Shown here: positions 8,187-15,930 of the stretch, piece after piece
Layout of the letters: every line of letters begins with the position of its first letter
How positions within the stretch are numbered: the first letter of the stretch is position 1
Assembly (NCBI GenBank): GCA_963743035.1
Contig: CAVUOB010000012.1
Span: 1 to 64,000 of the forward strand
Direction of reading: 5' to 3'
DNA from: PALSA-911 sp963743035
GTDB taxonomy: Bacteria > Pseudomonadota > Alphaproteobacteria > Acetobacterales > Acetobacteraceae
DNA length: 64,000 nucleotides
The notes under the pieces: generated by a model
Seen by the model: only the letters and a program-made list of their open reading frames with translations
What the model was told of the DNA's origin: nothing
Databases searched by the model: none
Made by a program: the position numbers and the translations under genes

Positions 8187-9632
8187 ATGGACGAGCAGCA
8201 TCGGGATCGCCACGCCCGGCATTGGGACGATGCCGATTGGCGCGACGCCGGCGGTATCGCCGCGGCGGTGAACGCGGGCAAGGCGCGGGCGGTGGACATC
8301 ACCGCCGCCGCGCTGGAACGCATCCGCCAGGCCAATCCGGGATTGAACGCCTTCACCGCGGTGACCGCGGACCGGGCGATGGCGCGTGCGGTGGCGGTGG
8401 ACGCGATGCGCGCGGCGGGCCAGCGCGTCGGCCGGTTGGCGGGCGTGCCGTTCGCGGTGAAGAACCTGATCGGCATCGAGGGGCTGCCCACCCTGTGCGG
8501 CAGCCGCATCAACCGCGATCACCCGCCGGCCCCGGCCGATGGCGTGCTGGTGGCGCGGCTGGAAGCGGCCGGCGCGATTCTGGTGGGGGCGCTGAACATG
8601 GGCGAATACGCCTATGACTTCACCGGCGAGAATTTGCATGACGGGCCATCGCGCAATCCGCATGACCGCCGGCGCATGACCGGCGGATCCTCCGGCGGCT
8701 CCGGCGCGGCGGTCGCGGGCGGGCTGGTGCCGCTGGCGCTGGGGTCGGACACCAATGGCTCGATCCGCGTGCCGTCCTCGCTGTGCGGCATCTTCGGTCT
8801 GAAGCCGACCTATGGCCGGCTGCCGCGCACCGGCAGCTTCCCGTTCGTCGCCAGCCTCGATCATCTGGGTCCGTTCGCCCGGTCGGTGCGTGACCTGGCG
8901 TTGGCCTATGATGCGATGCAGGGTCACGACGCGGGGGACCCCGGCTGCGTCATGCGCAGGAACGAGCCGGTGCTCGGCAAGCTGGTCTCCGGCATCGGCG
9001 GGCTGCGCGTCGCGTGTGCCGGCGGGTATTTCCGCCAGGGCGCCTTCCCCGAGGCGATCCAGGCCGTGGACAAGGTGGCCGAGGCGCTGTCGGTTGCAAC
9101 CGAAATCGAATTGCCCGAGGCGGCGCGGGCGCGGGCGGCCGCCTATGTCATCACCACGACGGAGGGTGCGGCGCTGCATCTGCAGCGGCTGCGCGAGCGG
9201 CCGCAGGATTTCGATCCTGATGTGCGCGATCGGCTGATCGCCGGCGCCATGATCCCCGCCCCGTACGTCGCCCGGGCGCAGAAATTCCGCCGCTGGTTCC
9301 GCGACGCGATGCTGCGCCTGTTCAACGAGGTTGACGTGATCCTGGCGCCGGCCACGCCCTGCGCGGCGCCGCTGATCGGGCAGAAGACCTTCGTGCTGGA
9401 CGGCGTGGAATTGCCGGTGCGGCCCAATCTCGGCATCTATACCCAGCCGATCTCATTCATCGGCCTGCCCGTCGCGGCGGTGCCGGTGCCGCTGCATGGC
9501 GGGCTGCCGGTCGGGGTGCAGATCGTCACCGCGCCCTGGCGGGAGGACATTGCGCTGCGCGTCGCCTATGCTCTGGAGGCGGCCGGCGTCGCGCGCGCGC
9601 CGCGCCCGGCGGACGTGATGGCGGAGGCATGA
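8187..9632 (+). CDS. atzE: AtzE-family amidohydrolase (1-carboxybiuret hydrolase type)
   Basis: Amidase-signature enzyme that, with AtzG, deaminates 1-carboxybiuret. The catalytic Lys lies in PFAVKNLIG, the cis-Ser in GGSSGGSGAAVAGG and the nucleophile Ser in GSDTNGSIRVPSSLCG; the GSDTNGSIRVPSSLCGIFGLKPTYGRL block is characteristic of AtzE/HpxY-like proteins. ATG 8187 has a weak GGCGGGG box; ATG 8163 and TTG 8151 are in frame upstream, so the exact start is uncertain. About 481 residues. It lies between atzG and atzH, the diagnostic order. An HpxXYZ-like role in ureide or oxamate metabolism is the main alternative, because HpxX, HpxY and HpxZ are homologous to AtzG, AtzE and AtzH. Confidence 0.88.
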   Translation: MDEQHRDRHARHWDDADWRDAGGIAAAVNAGKARAVDITAAALERIRQANPGLNAFTAVTADRAMARAVAVDAMRAAGQRVGRLAGVPFAVKNLIGIEGLPTLCGSRINRDHPPAPADGVLVARLEAAGAILVGALNMGEYAYDFTGENLHDGPSRNPHDRRRMTGGSSGGSGAAVAGGLVPLALGSDTNGSIRVPSSLCGIFGLKPTYGRLPRTGSFPFVASLDHLGPFARSVRDLALAYDAMQGHDAGDPGCVMRRNEPVLGKLVSGIGGLRVACAGGYFRQGAFPEAIQAVDKVAEALSVATEIELPEAARARAAAYVITTTEGAALHLQRLRERPQDFDPDVRDRLIAGAMIPAPYVARAQKFRRWFRDAMLRLFNEVDVILAPATPCAAPLIGQKTFVLDGVELPVRPNLGIYTQPISFIGLPVAAVPVPLHGGLPVGVQIVTAPWREDIALRVAYALEAAGVARAPRPADVMAEA

Positions 9633-10018
9633 TGCAGATCGACCTGCCTGAGATCGTTGCCGAGGTGGCGGCCTGTTTCGCCGCGTATGAAACGGCGCTG
9701 ATGGACAACGACGTGGAGGCGCTGACGGCGATGCTCTCGGACCTGCCGCAGACGATCCGCTACGGCATCAACGAGAACCTGTACGGCGCGGAGGAGATCC
9801 GGGCGTTTCGCGCCGCGCGTTCGCCGGCCGGGTTGGCGAGGCATCTGTCGCGCACGGTGATCAGCACCTATGGGCGCGATTTCGCCATCGCGTCCACGTT
9901 GTTCGAGCGCGCTTCGGCGCCGGGCAGGATCGGCCGGCAGATGCAGTCCTGGGTGCGGATGGCGCAGGGCTGGCGGATCGTCGCGGCGCATGTGAGCCTG
10001 ATCGAGGCGCCTGGCTGA
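9629..10018 (+). CDS. atzH: AtzH/HpxZ-like protein (DUF3225, NTF2-like fold)
   Basis: The 129-residue protein contains LYGAEEIRAFRAARSPAGLAR, RTVISTYGRDFAIA, GRIGRQMQSWVRM and GWRIVAAHVSL, the continuous signature of DUF3225. AtzH of the cyanuric acid pathway is reported to act on 1,3-dicarboxyurea, the AtzE product, yielding allophanate, which AtzF then hydrolyses. A GGAGG box precedes two adjacent ATGs (9629 and 9632); the start overlaps the atzE stop, indicating translational coupling. Family assignment is strong; the reaction is taken from characterised homologues. Confidence 0.87.
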   Translation: MMQIDLPEIVAEVAACFAAYETALMDNDVEALTAMLSDLPQTIRYGINENLYGAEEIRAFRAARSPAGLARHLSRTVISTYGRDFAIASTLFERASAPGRIGRQMQSWVRMAQGWRIVAAHVSLIEAPG

Positions 10019-10042
10019 TGGACCCCGACTGATGGACCCCGG
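10015..10042. repeat. 14-bp tandem duplication after atzH
   Basis: Two nearly identical copies of CTGATGGACCCCGA/G (10015-10028 and 10029-10042) follow each other directly; the atzH stop codon lies inside the first copy. A partial third copy (CTGACGGA) follows. It looks like slippage at the junction with the degraded amidase sequence downstream. Confidence 0.6.
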
Positions 10043-10158
10043 CTGACGGACGATGCGCCGGCCGATCCGCTGAACGCCTTCGTCCCCGGCCCGCGCTGCA
10101 GGGTCCAAGGTCGGCAGGGTGGTGCGCTGGATGGCCTGACCTTCGCGATCAGGAGCCC
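10041..10158 (+). pseudogene. remnant of an amidase N-terminus
   Basis: One frame reads DDAPADPLNAFVPGPRC, then GGALDGLTFAIRS, which resembles the start of amidase-signature enzymes (typically DPLNAFVPG...GPLAGLTFAVKD) up to the catalytic-Lys segment, where K appears as R. The similarity stops at about 10158, and the frame then runs into the palindromic repeat at 10171. No start codon is evident. This suggests that a second amidase gene once stood here and was largely deleted. It is a short match and rests on family memory rather than an alignment. Confidence 0.4.
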
Positions 10159-10170
10159 GATCACGTGGCC

Positions 10171-10214
10171 GGCTCCCCCTCACCCTGCCCTCTCCCCCAA
10201 GCGGGGGAGAGGGG
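10171..10214. repeat. short palindromic intergenic repeat (CCCTCTCCCCC type), copy 1
   Basis: CCCTCTCCCCC (10188-10198) pairs with GGGGGAGAGGG (10203-10213) around a four-base loop, preceded by GGCTCCCCCTCACC. The same element recurs at 39207-39256. Such short palindromes are common extragenic elements in high-GC proteobacteria and can end or stabilise transcripts. This copy separates atzH and the amidase remnant from the molybdenum hydroxylase genes, so the latter probably have their own promoter. Confidence 0.7.
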
Positions 10215-10304
10215 ATGCTGTGGTCGGCGATCCCCTGGCCGGCTGGCGCCCGCGTGGCGAAGCGGTAAGCTGTTCCGGATGGCGTGCGTACCCGGGGGGA
10301 TGGC

Positions 10305-10778
10305 ATGATCGCATTCGAAGTGAACGGCCGCGCGGTGCAGGTTTCGGCCGCGGCAGATGTGCCGCTGCTGGACGTTCTGCGCAACGAGCTGGACCTGAAG
10401 GGCTCGCGCTACGGCTGCGGGCTGGAGCAGTGCGGGACCTGCATGGTGCTGCTGGACGGGGAGCCGGTCCACGCCTGCTCGCGCGAAATCGGCAGCGTCG
10501 CGGGGCGGCGGGTCGTCACGGTGGAGAGCCTGCGTGACCACGCGCTGGTGCAGGCGTTCCTGGAGGAGCAGGCAGGACAGTGCGGCTACTGCCTGTCGGG
10601 CATCCTGGTCAGCGCCAAGGCGCTACTGGACCGCAATCCCGCGCCGAGCCGGGACGACATCGTTGCCGCGCTGGACAGGCATCTCTGCCGCTGCGGCACG
10701 CATCACCGGATCCTGCGTGCCGTCGCGCGGGCGGCGCAGATGCTGGCTGGCCCTGCAGCGAAGGGAGCGGCGGCATGA
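10305..10778 (+). CDS. molybdenum hydroxylase small subunit, two [2Fe-2S] clusters
   Basis: Electron-transfer subunit of the xanthine dehydrogenase/isoquinoline oxidoreductase family. The plant-type cluster ligands appear in GCGLEQCGTC with a later C in VHAC, and the second cluster in CGYCLSG and CRCGTH. It has 157 residues, normal for a separate small subunit. ATG 10305 follows a GGGGGG-A box; a GTG at 10284 is in frame but less likely. Its stop overlaps the large-subunit start by four bases. No FAD-binding medium subunit gene is adjacent, so electrons probably leave to a cytochrome or other carrier, as in two-subunit members. Confidence 0.9.
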   Translation: MIAFEVNGRAVQVSAAADVPLLDVLRNELDLKGSRYGCGLEQCGTCMVLLDGEPVHACSREIGSVAGRRVVTVESLRDHALVQAFLEEQAGQCGYCLSGILVSAKALLDRNPAPSRDDIVAALDRHLCRCGTHHRILRAVARAAQMLAGPAAKGAAA

Positions 10779-12889
10779 ACACACCCCTGCCGCTCAGCGT
10801 CGTCAATAATCGCCGACTGGACCGGTGGGTGCGGTTCGATACGGACCGGCGGGTGCAGCTTTCCGTCGGCAAGGTGGAGATCGGCCAGGGCGTGCTGACC
10901 GCGCTGAGCCAGATCGCGGCCGAGGAGTTGGATGTCGGGCTCGGGCGCATCGCCATCCTGGCCGGCGATACGGATGCGGCGCCGGACGAGGGGTCGACAT
11001 CTTCGAGCCAGTCGATCGAGATGTCCGGCGCCTCGGTCCGGCTGGTCATGGCGGAGGTGCGGGCGCGGGTGCTGGAGCGGCTGGCGCGCCGGCTCAATTG
11101 CAGCCCCGCGGATCTGACCATCGAGGACGGGGAGTTCCTGCGTGGGGATGCGCCGACCGGGTTCGACTACTGGAATTTCGCCAGCGAAGAGGACCTCGCG
11201 CATGAGGCGGAGGGAAATGCGACGCCGAAGCCGCACACCGCCTACCGCATCGTCGGGCAAAGCGCGCCGCGGATCGACCTGCCGGCCAAACTGACCGGGG
11301 CCGGGTTCATCCACGACATCATCCGGCCGGATCTGCTGCACGCCCGCATCCTGCGCCAGCCTGGCCGCTTCGCGAGCCTGGCGGCGCTGGACGAGGCGGG
11401 GCTGCGCCGGGCGGCGCGGGGCGATTACCGCATCCTCCGCATCGGCGATTTCGTAGCCTTCGTCGGCGCCGACGAGACCGCTGTGCAGCGTGCTGCAGCG
11501 GCCGCGCCGGCACATGCGAGCTGGGAGAACGCGCGCAGCTTCACCGCCGAACAGGGCGAGGCCGGCTGGCTGGTCGGGCGCGCGGGAGCGATCGAACGCA
11601 TCGTCGGGGAGCCGCCGACGCTGCCGGAGGCGCCGGTCGTTATCGAGGCGACCTATTCCCGTCCCTATGTCGCGCATGCCGCCATCGCGCCGTCTTGCGG
11701 CCTGGCGGAATATCGCGACGGCCATCTGAGCGTCTGGAGCCACACCCAGGGCGTCTATCCGCTGCGCGCGGCGCTGGCCGATGTGATGGGGCTGAACAAG
11801 GCGGATATCACCGTGCGCCACGCGCATGGCGCCGGCTGCTACGGCCATAACGGCGCCGACGACGCCGCGCTGGACGCGGCGCTGATCGCCCGCGAGATCC
11901 CCGGCCATTGCATCCGCGTGCAATGGCGGCGCGAGGAGGAATTCGCCTATGAGCCGTTCAGCACCGCGCAGTCGGTGCGGCTGCGCGTGGCATTGGACCC
12001 GGACGGCAAGCCGGCGGACTGGATGGCGGAGATCTGGGCCGGGCCGCATGTCGGGCGTACGACTTTCGGTGGCATCATGCTGGCCACCGACGCCCTGCCG
12101 GGACCCAGGCGCGAAAGCCGCCCCAACGATCCGCCGGAGACCGCCGGCGGCGGCGGGACGCGCAATGCGGTGCCGCTGTACGACATTCCCGCCAAGCGGG
12201 TGCTGCATCACCTGGTGACGGATTGTCCGGTGCGCACCTCCTCACTGCGCGGGCTGGGCGCGCTGCCGAACGTCTTCGCGATGGAATGCATGATCGACGA
12301 GCTGGCCGAACGGGCCGGACAGGATCCTGTGGAGTACCGGCTGTCGATCCTGTCGGAGCCGCGGGCGCGGCGGGTGATCGAAGCCGTGGCCCGGCTGTCC
12401 GGCTGGACCGCGCTCGGGCCCGCCGGCACCGGGCGCGGGCGGGGCATCGGCTTTTCCCGCTACAAGAACCGCGCCACCTATGCCGCCGTGGTGGTCGAGC
12501 TCGACGTGGATCAGGAAGTGCGGCTGCGCCACGCCTGGTGCGTCGCCGATGCCGGGCTGGTCATCAACCCCGATGGCGCGCGCAACCAGGTGGAGGGCGG
12601 CATCCTGCATGCCGCCAGCATGGTGCTGAAGGAACAGGTGCGGCTCGGCCCGGACGGGATCGGCACGCTGGACTGGGACAGCTACCCGATCCTGCGCTTT
12701 TCCGAGGTGCCGGAAGTGACGGTGGAGCTGGTCCATGCGCCGGACCAGCCCTCGCTCGGCATGGGCGAATGCAGCTTCGGTCCGACCGCGGCGGCAATCG
12801 GCAATGCGGTCGCGCATGCACTCGGCACCCGCATCCGCGACATGCCGCTGTCGCGCGAGCGCATCCTGGCGGCACTCTTGCGCAGCTGA
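10775..12889 (+). CDS. molybdenum hydroxylase large subunit (molybdopterin-binding)
   Basis: Catalytic subunit of the aldehyde oxidase/xanthine dehydrogenase superfamily, IorB-like group, 704 residues. The N-terminus carries VGKVEIGQGVLTALSQIAAEEL and the C-terminus GMGECSFGPTAAAIGNAVAHALG with the catalytic Glu of the GxGE motif. Such enzymes hydroxylate carbons beside ring nitrogens using water. No signal peptide is seen, so it is probably cytoplasmic, unlike many membrane-linked relatives. Next to the atz genes it may prepare a purine, pyrimidine or similar heterocycle for opening, but no ring-opening hydrolase is visible here, so substrate and pathway remain inference. Confidence 0.87.
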   Translation: MNTPLPLSVVNNRRLDRWVRFDTDRRVQLSVGKVEIGQGVLTALSQIAAEELDVGLGRIAILAGDTDAAPDEGSTSSSQSIEMSGASVRLVMAEVRARVLERLARRLNCSPADLTIEDGEFLRGDAPTGFDYWNFASEEDLAHEAEGNATPKPHTAYRIVGQSAPRIDLPAKLTGAGFIHDIIRPDLLHARILRQPGRFASLAALDEAGLRRAARGDYRILRIGDFVAFVGADETAVQRAAAAAPAHASWENARSFTAEQGEAGWLVGRAGAIERIVGEPPTLPEAPVVIEATYSRPYVAHAAIAPSCGLAEYRDGHLSVWSHTQGVYPLRAALADVMGLNKADITVRHAHGAGCYGHNGADDAALDAALIAREIPGHCIRVQWRREEEFAYEPFSTAQSVRLRVALDPDGKPADWMAEIWAGPHVGRTTFGGIMLATDALPGPRRESRPNDPPETAGGGGTRNAVPLYDIPAKRVLHHLVTDCPVRTSSLRGLGALPNVFAMECMIDELAERAGQDPVEYRLSILSEPRARRVIEAVARLSGWTALGPAGTGRGRGIGFSRYKNRATYAAVVVELDVDQEVRLRHAWCVADAGLVINPDGARNQVEGGILHAASMVLKEQVRLGPDGIGTLDWDSYPILRFSEVPEVTVELVHAPDQPSLGMGECSFGPTAAAIGNAVAHALGTRIRDMPLSRERILAALLRS

Positions 12890-12930
12890 CACGATCCGAC
12901 CTCCAATCGAACCGACAGAGGGGAAACGAC

Positions 12931-13668
12931 ATGCTCGACCTGCATTACTGGCCGACGCCGAACGGCAAGAAGGTGACCATCCTGCTGGAGGAATGCGGCC
13001 TGGAATACCATATCGTGCCGGTCAATATCGGCCGGGGCGATCAGTTCAGCGATGCCTTCCTGAGGATGAACCCCAATCACCGCATGCCGGTGCTGGTGGA
13101 TACCGCGCCCGCCGATGGCGGCGGCCCGTTCAGCATCTTCGAGTCCGGCGCGATCATGCTCTACATCGCCGAAAAGGCGGGAAAATTCTATCCGCAGGAT
13201 CTGCGCCGCAAATACCAGGTGACAGAGTGGCTGATCTGGCAGATGGCGAACCAGGGGCCGAAGCTGGGCGAATGCGGCCATTTCCGCCGGCTTGGCGATA
13301 CCCGCGGCGACCAGTCCTACGCCGTGCGCCGCTTCACCGACGAGGCCAACCGGCTCTACGGCGTGCTGAACAACCGGCTGTATGACCATCGCTACCTGGC
13401 CGGGGACGAATACACGATCGCCGACATGATCTGCTATCCCTGGTGCGTGAACTGGCAGGCGCAGGGCCAGGACATCGGCGAGTTCAAATACTTCAAGCGC
13501 TGGTTCGATGAACTCGGTGCCCGCCCCGCCGTGCAGCGTGGGCTGGCCGTCGGCGCCGGACTGGCCGAGGACCCCGCCACGCTGTCGCCGGAAGAACGCG
13601 AGCGCCGGCAGAGGATCATGTACAACCAGCGCGCGCGGCCAGCCCCAGCTGCCGGTGGGCTCGTTTGA
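12931..13668 (+). CDS. glutathione S-transferase family protein (YfcG/YghU-like)
   Basis: Soluble thioredoxin-fold transferase or disulfide reductase, 245 residues. The N-terminal domain has YWPTPNGKKVTILLEECGLEY, NPNHRMPVL and the glutathione-binding FSIFESGAIMLYIAEK; the helical C-terminal domain carries YTIADMICYPW. Thr/Asn residues in PTPNGKK replace the Tyr or Cys of classical classes, which is the YfcG-like pattern. A GAGGGGA box precedes the ATG. It is the last gene of the island, 41 bases after the molybdenum hydroxylase, and may detoxify or reduce an intermediate, but the sequence does not show which. Confidence 0.85.
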   Translation: MLDLHYWPTPNGKKVTILLEECGLEYHIVPVNIGRGDQFSDAFLRMNPNHRMPVLVDTAPADGGGPFSIFESGAIMLYIAEKAGKFYPQDLRRKYQVTEWLIWQMANQGPKLGECGHFRRLGDTRGDQSYAVRRFTDEANRLYGVLNNRLYDHRYLAGDEYTIADMICYPWCVNWQAQGQDIGEFKYFKRWFDELGARPAVQRGLAVGAGLAEDPATLSPEERERRQRIMYNQRARPAPAAGGLV

Positions 13669-13699
13669 CGGCGGCGTTGGGGATTGGATTTCTTCAGGC

Positions 13700-13757
13700 A
13701 AGGCAAGGGGGGCCGCCCCCTTGATCCCCGCCAAAAGGCGGAGCCCTTTGGAAACCC
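13700..13757. repeat. partial compound palindromic repeat (left arm only)
   Basis: CAAGGGGGGCCGCCCCCTTG (13704-13723) is a perfect hairpin followed by TCCCCGCCAAAAGG and CCCTTTGGAAACCCC. This matches the left part of the larger elements at 31.4 and 63.2 kb, but the long central stem and right arm are absent. It lies between the convergent gst and the next gene, and probably works as a two-way terminator. Confidence 0.65.
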
Positions 13758-13778
13758 CGTACGATGTCGGGCCCGCGG

Positions 13779-14327
13779 TTATCGCCGCGAGGTCGGAGGG
13801 AGCGGGGCGGGCTTGATGCGGGAGCGGTCCGGTCCGCGCGGCATCGATGTGGTGTTGGCGTTGCGCAGCCGGCGGACCATCTGTGCCTGCGGGCTGGGCC
13901 TTGCCATCCGCAAATGCCGCCGGATGCTGTAGGCCAGCGCCATCGCGCCGATCGCGGCGAACATGGCGATCAGCGGCAGGAAGGTCTGGTACTCGCCGAG
14001 GAATATCTCGGCCCAGCGCCGGAAATCCTCCAGGAAACCGTCCTCGGTATCGCCGGCGAGGGCCTTGGGGTCGAGCAGTTGCAGGCCGACGCCGCTCAAC
14101 CGCATGGGCTCGTGCGCCGGGCTGAGCTCCGGCGAGGCGGCGCCCAGAGGCCCGGATGAGGGCGGCCCGGATGGGGACGGCCCGGATGGGGAAGCGGGAG
14201 CTGCGGGCGAGGCCGCCAGGGCAGGCACGATCAGGCAGAGCCATGCGGCCAACAGCAGCGCGAAGGCCAGGGCTCCGAACCCAGCCAGGCAGGACGAACC
14301 TCGGCTGAATGGCGGCACTTTTCGCAT
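13779..14327 (-). CDS. unknown membrane protein with signal sequence
   Basis: Not recognised. The 182-residue product begins with an N-terminal hydrophobic segment (ALAFALLLAAWLCLIVPALAA) ending in a likely signal-peptidase site, then an Ala/Pro/Ser/Gly-rich stretch, a short soluble part (LLDPKALAGDTEDGFLEDF) and a second membrane helix (FLPLIAMFAAIGAMALAY), followed by a basic tail with RRHLRMAR. The start is the ATG at 14327, which has a GGAGGTG box seven bases upstream. The topology suggests a periplasmic loop held by a C-terminal helix. It lies downstream of another exported protein gene on the same strand. Confidence 0.7.
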   Translation of the reverse strand: MRKVPPFSRGSSCLAGFGALAFALLLAAWLCLIVPALAASPAAPASPSGPSPSGPPSSGPLGAASPELSPAHEPMRLSGVGLQLLDPKALAGDTEDGFLEDFRRWAEIFLGEYQTFLPLIAMFAAIGAMALAYSIRRHLRMARPSPQAQMVRRLRNANTTSMPRGPDRSRIKPAPLPPTSRR

Positions 14328-14410
14328 CGGCACCTCCACTTGGACGTCCTGGCACCTCAACAATTCGTGTGGAGGTTCGGGCTGGGCGTTCTTCCTGACG
14401 CCGGACGGTA

Positions 14411-14764
14411 CTATGTGACCGGCCGCTCGTCCAGCGAAACAAGATGTTTCACTATCCTGCCACACGCCTGGGTGGGAGGGAACTGCCGGGCCACACGCCG
14501 CGGGCGTCGGGCCAGCAGGACGCCGAAAGTGGCGGCGGTGGTGAGAATCAGGCTCCCGGGCTGGGGCAAATTCCGGCTCGGCGGCAACACGGCGTCGTCC
14601 GGAGCCGCGCCAGGCCCGTCCGCCCATGCCGGGCAGGCAAACGATAGCCATGCGGCCAATATCCATGGGGCCAATATCCATGGGGCCAGCATCCATGGTA
14701 TCGGCATCCATGGCATCGGCATCCGGGGAAGCGGCATCCGGCTCGGTCGGAGAAGGGCGTGCAT
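14411..14764 (-). CDS. small exported protein with repetitive signal segment, PEP-CTERM-like tail
   Basis: Not recognised as a known family. From ATG 14764 (AGGAG box eight bases upstream) it encodes 117 residues. The N-terminal region repeats short units rich in M, P, W, I and L (MPIPWMLAPWILAPWILAAW) before a cleavage-like ACPAWA site. Near residue 75, LPQPGSLILTTAATFGVLLARRPRR resembles a PEP-CTERM sorting signal (P-x-P-G-S, hydrophobic helix, basic end), although 25 further residues follow it. The gene may be a degraded member of that class. Coding status is moderately supported by the ribosome site and signal-like start. Confidence 0.45.
   Translation of the reverse strand: MHALLRPSRMPLPRMPMPWMPIPWMLAPWILAPWILAAWLSFACPAWADGPGAAPDDAVLPPSRNLPQPGSLILTTAATFGVLLARRPRRVARQFPPTQACGRIVKHLVSLDERPVT
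14654..14743. repeat. 15-bp minisatellite, six degenerate units
   Basis: Six consecutive 15-base units begin with GGCCAATATCCATGG (two perfect copies at 14654 and 14669) and diverge to GGCCAGCATCCATGG, TATCGGCATCCATGG and two weaker copies. The repeat keeps frame and encodes the hydrophobic signal segment of the small exported protein on the minus strand. Confidence 0.75.
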
Positions 14765-15042
14765 GCGAGGCTCCTGGCAGGACAGCGGGTCAGGCGCGGC
14801 GCAATATTCAGGCCGCTCCCAGGAACCGAGACTGGATATAAATTCGTAGCAAAACGTTAATGGTCCGCCGCCACAGGCAGAGGCAGATCGTCGCCCGACC
14901 CTGCTTGATCGCCGGGGTATCGGGCGGGTAGGAGGGGGAGCATAGGGACGGGCGATGGGAACGGCCACCGCCACATTTCTGCCCCGGCGCCTATTGCAGT
15001 GTGGGAACTCGATCCCGCCTGAACCTGAAGGAAAATCCCAGC

Positions 15043-15930
15043 GTGAGTCATGTCTCGACCAAGCCCTTGCGCAAAGCGGTGTTTCCCGTCGCCGGCCTCG
15101 GCACCCGCTTCCTGCCCGCCACCAAGGCCATGGCCAAGGAAATGCTGCCGGTGGTCGACAAGCCGCTGATCCAATACGCCGTCGAGGAAGCCCGCGCGGC
15201 CGGGATCGAGCAGTTCTGCATGGTCACCGGCCGCGGCAAGACCGCGCTGGTGGAACATTTCGACGTCGCCTATGAGCTGGAGGCCACGCTGCGCGAGCGC
15301 AACCGCAAGGAGGCGCTGGCGGTGCTGGAGCCGACGCGCGTCGAGCCGGGCTCCATGGTCGCGGTGCGCCAGCAGGTGCCGCTCGGGCTTGGCCATGCCA
15401 TCTGGTGCGCGCGCGCCTTCATCGGCGACGACCCGTTCGCGATCCTGCTGCCCGACGATCTCGTGCTCTCGGAACGGTCCTGCCTCGGCCAGCTCGCCGA
15501 TGCCTATCGCCAGACCGGAGGCAACGTGGTGGCCGTGACGGAGGTGCCGCGCGAGCAGACCAACCGCTACGGCATCCTCGATATCGGGCAGGACGACGGC
15601 AGGCTGGTGGAGGTGAAGGGCCTGGTGGAGAAGCCGGCGCCGAAGGACGCGCCGTCGAACCTGTCCATCATCGGGCGCTATGTGCTGATGCCCGAGGTGA
15701 TCGGCCATCTCGCCCGCATGGAGCGGGGCGCGGGCAACGAGGTGCAGCTGACCGACGGCATGGCGAAGCTGATCGGCCACCAGCCGTTCCACGGGCTGCG
15801 CTACGAGGGCAAGCGGTTCGACTGCGGCGACAAGATCGGCTTCCTGGAGGCGCAGATCGCCTTCGCGCTGAAGCGGCCGGAAATGGCGGACGCGGTGCGC
15901 CAGTTCCTGAAGACCTACACCGACGCATGA
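15043..15930 (+). CDS. galU: UTP-glucose-1-phosphate uridylyltransferase
   Basis: Makes UDP-glucose from UTP and glucose-1-phosphate for polysaccharide and envelope synthesis. The nucleotide-binding motif FPVAGLGTRFLPATKAMAKE, the LPVVDKPLIQYAVEEA segment, LLPDDLVL and FDCGDKIGFLEAQ are all present. GTG 15043 has an AAGGA box and gives 295 residues, the usual length; the frame also opens at a GTG at 15001. It overlaps the following phosphomannomutase/phosphoglucomutase by four bases, so glucose-6-phosphate to UDP-glucose is encoded as one unit. Confidence 0.93.
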   Translation: MSHVSTKPLRKAVFPVAGLGTRFLPATKAMAKEMLPVVDKPLIQYAVEEARAAGIEQFCMVTGRGKTALVEHFDVAYELEATLRERNRKEALAVLEPTRVEPGSMVAVRQQVPLGLGHAIWCARAFIGDDPFAILLPDDLVLSERSCLGQLADAYRQTGGNVVAVTEVPREQTNRYGILDIGQDDGRLVEVKGLVEKPAPKDAPSNLSIIGRYVLMPEVIGHLARMERGAGNEVQLTDGMAKLIGHQPFHGLRYEGKRFDCGDKIGFLEAQIAFALKRPEMADAVRQFLKTYTDA

